Shown: piece after piece, positions 9,825 through 20,058 of the stretch
How positions within the stretch are numbered: position 1 is the stretch's first letter
How the letters are laid out: each line of letters begins with the position of its first letter
Source: Gnomoniopsis sp. IMI 355080
Lineage: Eukaryota > Ascomycota > Sordariomycetes > Diaporthales > Gnomoniaceae
Assembly (NCBI GenBank): GCA_027946555.1
Contig: JAPEVC010000360.1
Span: 1-23,339, forward strand
Direction of reading: 5' to 3'
Length of the DNA stretch: 23,339 bases
The notes under the pieces: model-generated
What the model was told of the DNA's origin: nothing
What the model saw: only the letters and a program-made list of their open reading frames with translations
Databases searched by the model: none
Position numbers and translations under genes: made by a program

Positions 9825-10773
9825 CTAATCGAAATAGACATTATCTGGTTTGTGAACGCAAATCTTGCCACTTTTAGACTTCAAAACAATTCTAGGATCA
9901 CCCTTAGAAGCCTTGATTTGTTTACCCTGCACGGACTTGGACGACGTGACAATTTCGACCACTTCACCGTGTACCCAGCCTGGGAGTGCCTTCCAGTGAA
10001 CATTCTTGTCGCCTTTCTTTGGGAGTCTGTCGTTCGAGCCTTGCTGAGCCGGGGGGTCTGCCTTGTCGTGCTTGGATCCGACCGTATCGTTTTTCTCGTC
10101 ATCTTTGTCGCCAGTCTTCTGTTTCTTCTGGTCTTTGTTGCCGTCGTCATTCGTTTTGCGTCCGCGCTTTTTATCGGGTGTCGCCTTCTCCTGACCTTGA
10201 CCCTCCTCGGAGTCTGGCTTGTCTTCTTGCTCAGCCACGTCGCCGTCGTCCCCTTTAGCCTTGGCACGCGCATTCCTCCGCGCACTCCTGGCTTCCGAGG
10301 TATTGGACACATGTTGCTGCCCTGTTTTGCCCTCCTCCTGCTTCTTGTCATCGGTCTCCTTCTTTTCCTTCTCGCTCATGTGATCCCACGCCTTCTTGGG
10401 CAGATATCGTTTTCGGCTGCCATCTTCCTGCTTGGCCTGTCCGGATCCATCTTTTGTCTGCCAATCCTCTTTACCCCAGTTATCGAGATTCTTCTGTGAC
10501 TCATCTTTTGACTCTTTCGGAGTATTGTAATCACCACCCCTCTCCTTATACTCTTTGGCCATCATCTGTGCCTACATGCGAGTTTTTGTCAGCTGGAGAG
10601 TATGATCGTACTGGGTCAAACATTGACGGATAGCCATTGCATGGTCTGAAGATGTCAATGCTGACCTTTCTCGCACTCCATTGGCCTGGCTCACCGCCCT
10701 TATCACTCTGCTTGATATCTTCCTTCACCTCCTCGCGGAGCTTAGGATTGGTGTACTTGTCCCTTGGGGGCAT
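9825..10773 (-). CDS. Hypervirulence-associated (Hva1) TUDOR-domain protein
   Basis: Exons 10773-10666 and 10571-9825, joined in phase 0 across a 94-bp intron (GTCAGC donor, CAGCTGAC branch site, TAG acceptor), give 284 residues. The ATG at 10773 has an AAAATG context and opens MPPRDKYTNPKLREEVK, a conserved fungal N-terminus. The splice rebuilds the conserved PGQWSARKAQMMAKEY motif (about 29-44). A second conserved block, about 56-112, includes DNWGKEDWQTKDGSG and RKRYLPKKAWDHMSEKEK. A long Lys/Asp/Glu/Gln-rich, probably disordered region follows (about 115-215). The C-terminal 63 residues match the Hva1 TUDOR pattern: KGDKNVHW, WVHGEVVEI, IKASKGDPRIVLKSKSGK and VHKPDNVYF. There is no signal peptide, so it is probably nuclear or cytosolic. 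The family name comes from a fungal virulence association; the molecular role is unknown. Confidence 0.9.
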
Positions 10774-12715
10774 TTTCAAATATTTGCTATGGTGCTGTGG
10801 TGCTTGATTAGGCGAGAGAAGCTTTTGTGTGCACACGGTCTGCGGTATGGGATGGTCCAGGAAGAATCAGCCTTTGTGAGGGCGCATTTTGGCAGCTTTC
10901 CAGTATATGAGGACGGTCTAAATGATCCATGATGGATAATCTACTCTACCGAATCTATGATTTCATAGCGGATTTATGATACTATGTTGGCGCAGACCGG
11001 GGCGTAAAGACAGCCTAAACAGAACCGGATTGAATGTGCTCTTGGTCTAAAGATGCCTATTGTAGCTCGAGTTCCGCGGGAGTCAGTGGCGATAATTTTT
11101 CCCTATGTGTAGAGACTGGGCCAGGTTGAGATATATATATTTGCAATCTTCTAAAGTTGCTTCCTAACATTTAATGAATGCTGCCCATCGCTCTTGCAAC
11201 AGGAAGTATTTGGTACCACCGTCCTCTTTGCTAAGCGAGCCGTTCTGGACCCAACACGAAATCGAGTTAGCGTATGAATCACCCTGTCTGCGGCTGGCCA
11301 AGGTCTGGCGAGCTTTACCTCCTGCTCCTAGTGGGCTCAAGGGCAACGAAGCTTATTAATGTTTTGTGAGGTAACCATCGAACTTTCGAATCACTTAATA
11401 CCTCTGAACACCCAATGATCTTTTCAAACATTTTGGTTGGGAAATGCCAAGAAATCTAGAAATTCAAATTACATTCTTCTAGTATGTTGGGCTTGGAGTG
11501 GCTAAACCCCAAAAGTCAATGAAGTCGTCACCTGTAGTAGGTATATTACAAAATTTAATGTGACCTAGACATCGCTGTCTTGCAAAGGCCAAGTGCGCAC
11601 TCATTTCTGAGTATTCGCATATTTAGTAGTCCTCAGTGTGGCAGTGTAAGTATAAGTAGCACAACCTTGACTTTGTCACCAAAGTTTGCGCTGCAGGAGT
11701 TTTCCTCGCAACCTGCAGTTCACGCCACAATATCGTTCTAACAGCAGGTATGGTAGTATTAATATCTGAGGTGCATCAAATGTTACGCGCAGCTCGCTTT
11801 CGCCTATACAGAGGATTCTGCCGTACGTGCAAGTGCCTCCAAAGAGGTAAGTCTCCGCCCGACGCTTTTTCTTGAGAATTGTGCGCCACTTCATATCTTG
11901 CAGTTTTGATCGGTGGCGCCCGCTAGTGACTTATTGGATTGTGGCGCTTATTAGAAGTCTTGGTGAGACCAGCCAAGCGTGCGTTGTTGAACTCCATGAC
12001 GCGCATTTACGTTTCTTAATGTGCAAGGCTAGGGATGCCCTTTGCATCTGTACTTGATGGAAATTCAACACACAGTGCTCTCCTGGCACGACATGGAGCT
12101 TCGAGGCATTGTTTTGTTGCGTTGCGACCTCAAATATATGCCACTAAGCTATGAATTCCTCTTCAATAATAAGCGGACTTCCTGGCGGCTCTTTAGCAAA
12201 GTCTATAATGATATCTCCCTCTCTGCCTACTATCGAACACATGCTCGCTTGACGGCGGCAGTACTGCATATCATTGCCATGGCACCAAACATAGGTGGAA
12301 TGCTGTTCTGTAGACCTGGCTTGTCAGGCATGCCTCGAGTCTCAAAAGGGAGCAAACTGATTGAGTAGCTTCTCGAAAACCACATGTGCATGTATAGGTA
12401 CAATCCTTGTGCACATGGTATACTGTGTCAAGAGGTCAAGACACCAAATATACTCGGCATCCTCATACAGTCAAAATAGCCAAACGCGTGAAGTGTAAAG
12501 GAATGTGCAATCATGAGAAAGTTTTTGTGATTGTTTTCTGCAACGTTCTCGAGTCCCGAAGATCAACATGTGTCGACGCGACCTTATGCGAGAGCTTGAT
12601 GGTGAGAGATGACTATATAGCAGCTGAACCACCTTGCATACGACAACACCATCCTGCTTCGAAATACACTCCGCAATACGCTTCAGACACCGTCCCTTCT
12701 ACCAAAGCCGTCAAG
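10774..12715. other. Gene-free AT-richer spacer
   Basis: About 1.9 kb with no supported gene. Several 60-108-residue frames lie here on both strands (for example 11164-11346 minus, 11676-11894 minus, 12042-12368 plus). None shows a recognisable domain or a convincing splice or start context. A 14-bp inverted repeat CTATGA-TT-TCATAG lies at 10955-10968 and a palindromic AGGCATGCCT near 12327. The right end is the promoter of the secreted protein at 12716. Confidence 0.55.
12614..12620 (+). promoter_or_regulatory. TATA-like box of the secreted protein gene
   Basis: TATATAG lies 96 bp before the start codon at 12716, a plausible core-promoter distance in ascomycetes. It is followed by a CAACACCATCC-type leader. 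Confidence 0.45.
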
Positions 12716-13661
12716 ATGCTTCTCATCGTCGCGCTGCTATCCATGCTGGGGACCTCATGGGCCCAGGTGGATCCCCAAGGTCCACAGATCAAGCTTCAGG
12801 CTGTGTTTCTTAATGGAGACACTGCCTATGTTGAGAACGCTCTAGCCAACGAGTTTACAACTACAGACGACGTTAACGCCGCCGCGATCTTCACGGCCGA
12901 CGAGGCCTCGGGTTATCTGTTCCAGGCCTCAACCGACACTATAAACTTCCCATCGGGCTACGCCGTGCCGGCAATCCGAACCCTAGGTTTGGTCGGTGTT
13001 CCTGAGCTGACCGGCTACGATGCTGAAACAGTCCTGTTGGGCACTGACTACTATCCCTTGGACTGTTCCGGCAATCTCAACTTGCTTGGGATTACGGAAC
13101 TGGATGTGCCGCTGGTGTGCTTGAACACTGGATTGACGAATATCGTCACCGGCTTTGGTCTTTGCCCTGACCAAGGTAATACCATCGTGAACTTTGGAGT
13201 TGTGGGAACCCTCGAATTTCCCTTGGATTGTGGACTGGATGCGACAGTTATGTGAGTATCATCCAATGTTTTCGCTTCCAGCTTGCTCTAGTCATTTGTA
13301 TCTGCCTCAGGGGGAACTATGATGTTCGAGATACTTGAAGCAACGCCTCTCAGACAATACGTATATGAAGAAGATCACTACTAATCCATCTTCTTCGCGC
13401 ACTAGTACCTCTTTCAACGCGATCTTCTTTGCCCCAGAGGTCGTTAATCCGTCTACGCCAACAACAACTGCAGGAGGGCCTGGCGTGACCAATCCAGTCA
13501 ACCCTGGAACCTGCTCCGTCACAGTCTCGATCCTTGTGACTACGACCACCAGCTTTGTTGATGCTGGATACGATGGTCCATCTACAATCGGCAGCGGAGG
13601 CAGCACCACGGGTGCGAATCCATATGGATGCGAACCTATCACTAGCATTCTTGGTATCTAA
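12716..13661 (+). CDS. Secreted six-cysteine protein with Ser/Thr/Gly tail, unknown function
   Basis: The proposed exons are 12716-13251 and 13406-13661, giving 263 residues. The donor is GTGAGT, the acceptor CACTAG is preceded by a pyrimidine stretch, and a TACTAAT branch site lies about 20 bases upstream of it; the intron is 154 bp. An earlier CTCAG acceptor (13310) would end the protein after nine more codons, while 13406 restores a long coding tail. The start opens a signal peptide (LLIVALLSMLGTSWA, cleavage before QVDP). The mature N-terminal domain (about 17-178) has Cys117, 135, 150 and 172 and repeated short hydrophobic strands, suggesting a beta-rich fold. The tail (about 190-263) is rich in Ser, Thr, Gly and Pro, with Cys215 and Cys254, and ends without a GPI-type hydrophobic segment. 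I do not recognise the family. A cell-wall protein or effector-like role is conjecture. Confidence 0.72.
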
Positions 13662-14336
13662 GCTTTTATTTGGGTTGATAATGAAGATCGGAGTAATTGC
13701 CATTTCGTGTGCACTCAGTGGACGAGGCTAGAAGGGGTTTGGGTAAGGGGTTTTGATGCCGTTCTATGTACATCATTATGCCTTTGTAGACTGTTGAATC
13801 ACCTAATACCGAGTTTTATTTCTAACGTTGTGTAGTGGGCTCAAGTAAGGCCTAGCGACTTGAAAAGTTTGAACGTCATGTCCTGTGTAGCTTTGGGGTG
13901 TAAATCCCACCTGGCCTTTTTTCGTGTACCTGATAATGACCCGCAAGTACCTGATTTGTATCCGTCCTGGCAGACGGGCACCACTTGCTTTATATTTATC
14001 AGACTTGCAGTGCACTGAACGGCAAGCCGTTGAATCAACAGGCTGGCCCTTGTTTATCTCCTTTTAGCGTTCCCATGAGGTTCGGTTGATGTTGGCTACT
14101 CTGAGAGTTGTCTGTATTTGTTTCACCAACATTATGAGTACCGTTGTGGCTCTTGCCCATCATTGGCATATATCAAATCCTAATCGCAAGGTCTCTCTAC
14201 CTAAGAACTAAAGCGCATACATTGACACACAAATTACTCACATCAATATGTGTGCCATTTGATAGTGAGAGACCCAGGTCCTTCAACCGTCTCGAATATT
14301 TCGAGTCCCAACTTTGCGTATAGGAAGAACAAGAGT
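13662..14336. other. Convergent 3' spacer
   Basis: This is the 675-bp spacer between two gene ends that face each other. It must hold both 3' UTRs. I see no gene, RNA or notable repeat in it. Confidence 0.6.
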
Positions 14337-14974
14337 TCACTGTTCAACCTCATCATCCCACTCCCAAAGTCCTTCCTCGCCCTCATTCCACTGGGTCTCA
14401 GGTTCTTCCTCGACATCCCAAGCACCGAAACGATCATAAAACATAGGGTCCTCCTCATCCCAAATATGTAGCTTAGATTGAACTCGTGGTCCGTGGTGGC
14501 CGCGCCAATGAGGGGGTGGGCAATGACCATGGGAAGGGCTATGAGGTGGTGGCGAGTGAGTGGGTGGCCCATGCCCACGGGGAGGGCTATGCGGTGGCGG
14601 CCAGTGGGGCGGAGGCGGATGGTGATATGGTCCACCATTACCGCGGTGTTGACCCTGTTTTGATATTCTCAGCCATCATCGCAAATATCAACCATGTGAA
14701 TCTGTCACCCTAGTTCCTGTGATTTTCATGAGACGACAAGTCTGGAGGATAATACACTCACATGCTCATGCCCGTGGTCATGGGTGCCCTTGTGATGCCA
14801 GGGATGGTGCGTTCTGTTAGCAGGGCCTTCGGCAGGTCCGACAAAGTTCGTGGTAATAGAGGGCATCATGGCGTTGTCATCCTCGACACCCTCGACTTCT
14901 CTAGCGTTCAAGGTGTTGGGAACCGGGTTCGCCATCACCAGGCCGAGAAACAGATAGGCAATGGTCAGCTTCAT
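14337..14974 (-). CDS. Secreted Pro/His-repeat protein with acidic Trp-rich tail
   Basis: Exons 14974-14762 and 14654-14337, joined in phase 0 across a 107-bp intron (GTGAGT donor, AACAG acceptor), give 176 residues. The start opens a signal peptide (KLTIAYLFLGLVMA) before NPVPNTLNAREVE, which could be a short propeptide with a possible dibasic-like site. A His cluster (THHPWHHKGTHDHGHEH) ends exon 1 at 55-71. Exon 2 opens GQHRGNGGPYHHPPPPHW, followed by two 16-residue repeats beginning PPPHSP (90-105 and 106-121). The last 45 or so residues are acidic and Trp-rich, including IWDEEDPMFYDRFGAWD and GLWEWDDEVEQ at the end. An alternative frame over exon 2 is longer, but it lacks the repeat and has no compatible splice. 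Family unknown. His clusters suggest metal or surface binding, by inference only. Confidence 0.75.
14505..14600 (-). repeat. Two tandem 48-bp coding repeats
   Basis: Unit 1 (14600-14553) and unit 2 (14552-14505) each encode 16 residues starting PPPHSP and share most bases. A partial third copy precedes unit 1, ending PPPPHW. The repeat keeps the frame of the Pro/His protein, which supports that frame choice. Confidence 0.75.
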
Positions 14975-15990
14975 CGTGGCGAGCAGCGATGAACTGGAGG
15001 TACTAGCAGGTTGAGGGCAACGAACTCGAGCTTGGGTCGGTATGTATTTTCTGATAACTTCTGTGAGCATCAAAGTACCGGCAAAGGCAATGCTGGCAGA
15101 GCTCGAGATGGAAGCACTCAACGAGCGGACGCTGGGGTTCTATTTATTGCACAGTGGGCCGCAATAGCTTACATCACATCGTGAAGCAATTCGAAAAGTC
15201 CTGCCGGTGTGCCGAGAAATTACATACTAGGCGTACTTTGTTCTTCTTGATCTGATGTCGAGCAAAGTGTACAGAACTCGACATATTCGATCTTTGTGGC
15301 CTCGGGTACCTACTGATAGCATCAAAACCGTGGAGATGATTATCGATCGGGGAGGACAGACGAATTTTGTCATGGGACACAGGAACCACCACGACACGTA
15401 ATATGGACCTCTTTGGGAGTATTTGAAGCGAGCCTTTTGAGATTCATTGGTACAGATGGGTGGTCACACATCCCGTCTAGGCCGTCTCCCGAAGTTGGGC
15501 AGACTCTTCTCGGCAAAGTGGTCCGAGTATGTCGATATGACGACCCTTCACCAAGCATAATATTGCCATGAAATGGTAAATGCTAACACTCAAAGACTTT
15601 ATAATGCCAGGATGGAATCGAGCTTCCAAGGTGTGTGCCATTTAACGTCGTGATCGAGCTATACATCTTGTTCATACCCATCGGCTGGGGGACGACAGGT
15701 AATAAAAAGGAGTGCAGCTAGATGGAGTCGTTTGACTCTTAGAAGATAGATGACTAGATGGCAGTGATGGTGCGAGCTTCGAATTCACCGGCAAACATCC
15801 TCGTAAGCATTCTTCACAAGTTGTTGATAGTCGGGTTGAGGACGAAATTGGGACATGTACATCTTTGATCTTGTTTCATCCAACATTGGCATTTAATTAA
15901 CGATCATGCAGTTATTCCGGAAGGCCTGTGATAACCAATTTCCAGTAGAAATGGACGGGCCGTAAGATCTCTATCGCTGAAGAACAACAC

Positions 15991-16009
15991 TGAGAAGAGA
16001 TTCTTCTCA
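15991..16009. repeat. Inverted repeat TGAGAAGA/TCTTCTCA
   Basis: Eight-base perfect arms are separated by GAT. The arms resemble purine/pyrimidine heat-shock-type half sites, but the spacing is not that of a canonical heat-shock element. Confidence 0.8.
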
Positions 16010-16440
16010 TTGGTCCTTGTCCCTTCGGAACCCAAATGGGATTATCACCCAGAAATGGAGCATGATTTTCGATTCGATGTACAGTAATCATGTCAAGCAA
16101 ATGCCAACCGTGTGATGACTCAACGAAACACGAAATTCAGTGCTGTGGTCCAGCAATCCAACATCGATGGAAATGTTCCCCGATCCAATGATATTGTACC
16201 AAGTATGAGAACGACGGCTCCGGGAAGCAGAGGCAGTCACTGGCCCATTATCCACAGGGCGCATAATAAAATGAGGCGTCTCTTGCAAAAAAGCTCACGG
16301 GATTGGCCGGGCATGCTTAACTTTATTTAATGGCGGATGTAGGTGGACGCATATTCAAAGTTGCCACTCCAGGGTTTATTCTCAATAGACGGGCAAAAAG
16401 CAAAGTTCTCGGGAACAGAAGCCGTCCCCTTCGTCACTAA

Positions 16441-16470
16441 CGGGCGCTTCCGGGCGCTACATATATAAAA
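16441..16470 (+). promoter_or_regulatory. Orphan core-promoter-like element (CGGGCGCT x2 + TATA)
   Basis: Two tandem 10-base copies, CGGGCGCTTC and CGGGCGCTAC (16441-16460), abut ATATATAAAA (16461-16470). This looks like a promoter with a doubled upstream site. No long reading frame starts within several hundred bases downstream, so it either drives the gene at 17147 with a long leader or drives a non-coding or lost transcript. Confidence 0.35.
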
Positions 16471-16618
16471 AATGTGAGACTTTTGATCTCTTCTTCAGCA
16501 GTGAGAGTGATTCATGAGAGCGAACCGTTCACTGTTTTCCCCCGGATTTGATTGATTCAACAAAGCTGTGGTGGGGTCCAACGACATGCAAGCCACGCAT
16601 CCTTTCCCTACGAGTCGC

Positions 16619-16651
16619 GGTTTCAAAACCACCAAGGTGGGTGTCACACCC
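16619..16651. repeat. Three overlapping inverted repeats
   Basis: GGTTT-CA-AAACC (16619-16630), CCACC-AA-GGTGG (16629-16640) and GGGTG-TCA-CACCC (16639-16651) follow one another, sharing bases at their edges. This could be a compact protein-binding array or a structured leader. Confidence 0.7.
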
Positions 16652-17146
16652 AAGCACTTGTTTCAAGATCACCAAATCATGCAGTGACTCGGGTCTCACA
16701 GGCCTGCCTGTTGTCAGAAGACCCCAGCACATGAAATGATTCCGTCCGCCACAACGTCCGTGAGGGAGAACGGAAGCTTCCTACAGAAGAATCGTATGAT
16801 AAGTGAGACCTTTTGAATAAACGCGCTGGCCTGGGTCAACCCGGTCTGCAGAAACAAATTGGGCTTCAACCCCAAGCTCCTCTTTTCTTTTCACTCAAAC
16901 GTGACATTATCATCCGAGAAGCGTCCCAATATCAATCTTTTTTTTGTGTCGATCAAGGGTCCTAGTCATCGTGAATCCCTTGTCCTCAAGCCTCGACCCA
17001 GGGTTTTCACTCAGTTACATTGTGCATCACTTTCATCGATCAAAACATCAGTAAAACTCATCTACCTAACCATCTCTCAACACACACATAAGCCAAAAGC
17101 GCGCCACTCGTCTACTACCTTGGCCCTACAGAATTCACCAGTCCTA

Positions 17147-18257
17147 ATGTCCTCCCTGGACACCGCCTCACGGCCAAAGCCGTCCTCCTCCCCGGGCAGC
17201 ACCACATCACAATCGCGCCGACGGCGCGGCGGTCCCGGAGGTCCCGTCCCCACAGGCACAGGTGCAAGCACAGGCGCAAGCTCGGGCTCAGGCAACCAGC
17301 TCAACATCGACATGTCCGGGCTACGCATCTCCGACACGGCCTCCGTGTTCAGCTCCGACAGCACCGGCACAACAACCAGCAGCAATGGGCGGAGAAGGCG
17401 GCGGCGACGAAACAATAACAACAACAAGAACGCAAGTAGCTTGCTGGCAAATGTCACCACCACCAACAGCAACGGGCTCCCACCCATACCATGCAAGGGC
17501 AGCAGTGGCGGAGGTGGAGGCGGCAAGAAACCTGCCAAGTTGGCGGTCGGACTGAACCTAGACGTGGAGTTGGAGCTCAAGGCGAAGTTGGGCGGTGAGC
17601 TCACTCTCAGCATGGTGTAAGTATTGCGCGCGTGTATCCCTCCCTCCACTTCCCCTTTTTCTTTCTTTTTCTTTTCTGATACCTCACTCCGTCCCATGAT
17701 TCTATTAGAAAAGGGGGGATGGCTGACGGGTCTTGGTGAACCTTTTTGAAGGAGTGACTAAGGCGTTGCTTTTTGTTTTTTTCAAAACATACAGGCTCGA
17801 AGAAAAACCAAAGCCACGAAACTGCCCAGAGCTACGCATGCCGGGCGAGGGCGAATTCGTAGCGACCGAACTGTTTTACATGCGCATCGGCACACTGCGC
17901 TACAGCAGGCGGTGGATCGATCCGGATGCAGTGCTGAGGGGCCAGATCTTCCTGACGGCGCTGTCGGCGTTAGTGTTGCTTCTGGCTGGCTTCGCATTGG
18001 GATGGGTGGCTGCGAGGGCGGCGAACGCCGGTAACACGACGACGACAACACCCATGATTTCTTTTGGATCCGGGGCGGTGTATAATGATAAATATGGACC
18101 CCAGCCTGCTGCGTCTGTCAGCTCATGGCTTGATGGCGGCGTTGGGAGCGATGGCAATGGATGTGAATGTGACTGTGGTCAGGTGGTGGGCGGCACCGAT
18201 ATAACAAGCCTGGCGTCTGGGTTGAGGGCGAATAATTTGTCTTCTCTGTACAATTGA
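17147..18257 (+). CDS. Single-pass membrane protein with low-complexity N-terminus, unknown family
   Basis: Exons 17147-17616 and 17795-18257, joined in phase 2 across a 178-bp intron (GTAAGT donor, ACAG acceptor, GACTAAG branch-like site), give 310 residues. Without splicing, exon 1 stops immediately after the donor. The N-terminal 135 residues are low complexity: Ser/Thr/Gly/Pro-rich, with Arg4 and Arg7 runs, an Asn5 run and a Gly6 run. A short conserved-looking amphipathic block, KLAVGLNLDVELELKAKLGG, spans 131-150 and is followed by ELTLSMV. After a basic, Pro-containing linker comes one transmembrane helix at about 208-231 (IFLTALSALVLLLAGFALGW). The C-terminal 75 residues contain a CECDC motif. 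There is no N-terminal signal peptide. The Arg-rich tail is probably cytosolic. I recall similar fungal hypothetical proteins but no function. Confidence 0.82.
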
Positions 18258-20058
18258 TGGGATGTTACGGAAGACACCTGTCATGTTAAAAAAAAACCAA
18301 AGAGCCACAGCAACGAGGCAGCTGAAATAATGGGACTCGTCATTTCCATCAGGTCTGACAGGTTCTCCAAACTGTGGACGAACCAACACGACCCGCACAG
18401 CAGCAGCAGCAGCACACACAACCCCGTATTTTGTGAACGGGCTCCGCAAACGCGCCCAGGGCCCCGCCCAGGAACGGGGTCCTCCACCGCGCCGGGTTTC
18501 CGCAATGCATTGGTTTCCCGCAACTATCCGACCTTTTTCGTCGACCCCGAATTTTCGACGAACACGTTGCACGCAAACAAGCGCAGGCCAAGATTGCTTC
18601 GTGACAAAGCTTCATTCACACACGTCGATAGTGTTCCTTGGGAAGAAACACCCCCTCTCACCCCGAATGCGGCTGGGCGTTTTACGCCAGCCACAACAAA
18701 GGTTCCCCCAACGGTTCGTGCTCATCGGCACCCAGAGGCCGAAGCGCGAAGGGCCGAGATTTTGGACGACGGCGTACAAATGTGTGTCTTGTTATCTTGG
18801 CGAACAACACCGGTCAGGGGGAAAACCCCGTTCCCCTTCCCGGTCGACTCGTGTGTGAATTTGACGACTGGGCTCTGAGAGGGACGGATGGGAAGTTCCG
18901 ATAGAGTTTCAACCCTCGTGATGATGCAAAGAAAGAGAGTTTCGATCTCCAAAAAGACAATGCAGTTGTTGGCAACTGTTGACAGCAAAGGCACCCCGAT
19001 CGCCGGGCCCGGCGCGCCCTTCAAGTGCCGATTTACTGATGGTGTGCGGCATCGTGATCCCTGTCATTTCATGGGAGGTCTTGGCTCATCCGGTCCGGGC
19101 CGGAAGTGTGTGTACTTTGTAACGCAAACTTACCAAATGGACGGCGTCATTCACACCAAAAACGAGCCCCGCGGCACGGTAACAAGATTTCATGCACGAA
19201 CTCCAAGTCGCCAGCGAAGAAGGGTTGGCTTCTCCGCAAATGAGCGCTTCTGTGTCCCCAAGAGAAAGAAGAAACACAAAAGAAAAGAGAGGTCTGGAAC
19301 AGGTTCCTGAGCAGCCATGTGGCCCAGGCCTGCCATGCCAAGTGGGAAAACCCCCGTCGAATGGAAAGACGCGGTTGAAAATGGAGACACATGCGGGTTG
19401 AAGGTGTGAGGGTCCTGGAGATATTTGTGGGCTTGTTTCCGCGTTGTGCCCGGGGGGTTGGTTGAACCACGGACTAGAACAGTCTAGTTGGTACTCTGTA
19501 TAAGGCCCCCCCCCTCTTTTTTTTTTCTTCTTGCCAATCTTTTGCCCGCCCTTCCCCGGGTTGCTGGAATGGATGTATAAATAATTTTTCTCTCCTTGTC
19601 TTTTAAAGAGAACTGTTTCTCTCCCCGGTTTTCCCCTCCGCTGCGTTTCGTCCTGCACTGTGACTCCGGCATCAGCGTATGAAATTGGTCGTGGGATTTT
19701 GTGTGCGTGGACGACGACCTCGGACAATTGCCGGTTGCGACGTCTCCAGTCTAACGTATCCGTGTCCGAGACGGCCTGCTAGCTGATATATCGCAATTGC
19801 GCATGTACATACATGCTCTCTCCCATCTAGCCCACTGGATGAGTCTTTCTCTTATCAAAGTGACACACCTCTTTCGTCTTTCGACTCTCCCAGAGTCAAG
19901 ACGACGCCATCAACCACTCGGGGACGATATACAACAACCTCGTCCCAACCCCTCTGTAATCCCACCGCCGATCTCGCAGATCAATCCCAACGACGACGGC
20001 TCCAGCCAGGACCACATATCCATGGGAATATAAATTCGAACGTACCACCACAATCATC
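18258..20058. other. Gene-free spacer and MFS promoter
   Basis: 1.8 kb without a supported gene. Overlapping open frames on both strands (such as 18330-18878 plus and 19086-19727 minus) reflect low stop density in GC-rich DNA and show no domains. The segment contains a CAG5 run followed by CA repeats (18398-18420), C/T homopolymers near 19507, and a CT-rich leader before the MFS start. Confidence 0.6.
18398..18412. repeat. (CAG)5 microsatellite
   Basis: Five CAG units followed directly by a short CA repeat, in non-coding DNA downstream of the membrane-protein gene. Confidence 0.9.

Larger units (their letters stand above)
14975..17146. other. Gene-free spacer with structured elements
   Basis: About 2.2 kb without a supported gene. 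Small frames here show no domains. It contains the promoter of the Pro/His protein on the left and the long leader or promoter of the membrane protein on the right. Between them are an 8-bp-arm inverted repeat at 15991-16009, an orphan TATA element with two CGGGCGCT copies at 16441-16470, and three overlapping inverted repeats at 16619-16651. Confidence 0.55.

Noticed and set aside
12042..12368. 108-residue plus-strand frame before the secreted protein
   Set aside because: No domain, no good start context and no splice partner; it may be chance or an old relic.
13252..13310. 59-bp intron (GTGAGT to CTCAG) in the secreted protein gene
   Set aside because: It gives a stop after nine codons and leaves the long Ser/Thr/Gly tail unexplained; the 13405 acceptor with a TACTAAT branch site is better. 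Kept as a possible alternative splice.
14243..14638. 131-residue minus-strand frame over exon 2 of the Pro/His protein
   Set aside because: The frame shifted by one keeps the 48-bp repeat as PPPHSP units, joins exon 1 in phase and ends in a coherent acidic tail, so the longer frame is a shadow.
15571..15615. Intron-like GTAAAT...CTAAC...CCAG after an ATG
   Set aside because: Only 35 bases long, too short for a fungal intron, and no coding frame continues on either side.
18330..18878. 182-residue plus-strand frame downstream of the membrane protein
   Set aside because: GC-rich DNA with few stops; competing frames of similar length on both strands and no recognisable domain.
19086..19727. 213-residue minus-strand frame upstream of the MFS gene
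   Set aside because: Composition follows homopolymer tracts (Lys run from a T tract), there is no domain, and the region is best explained as spacer and promoter.
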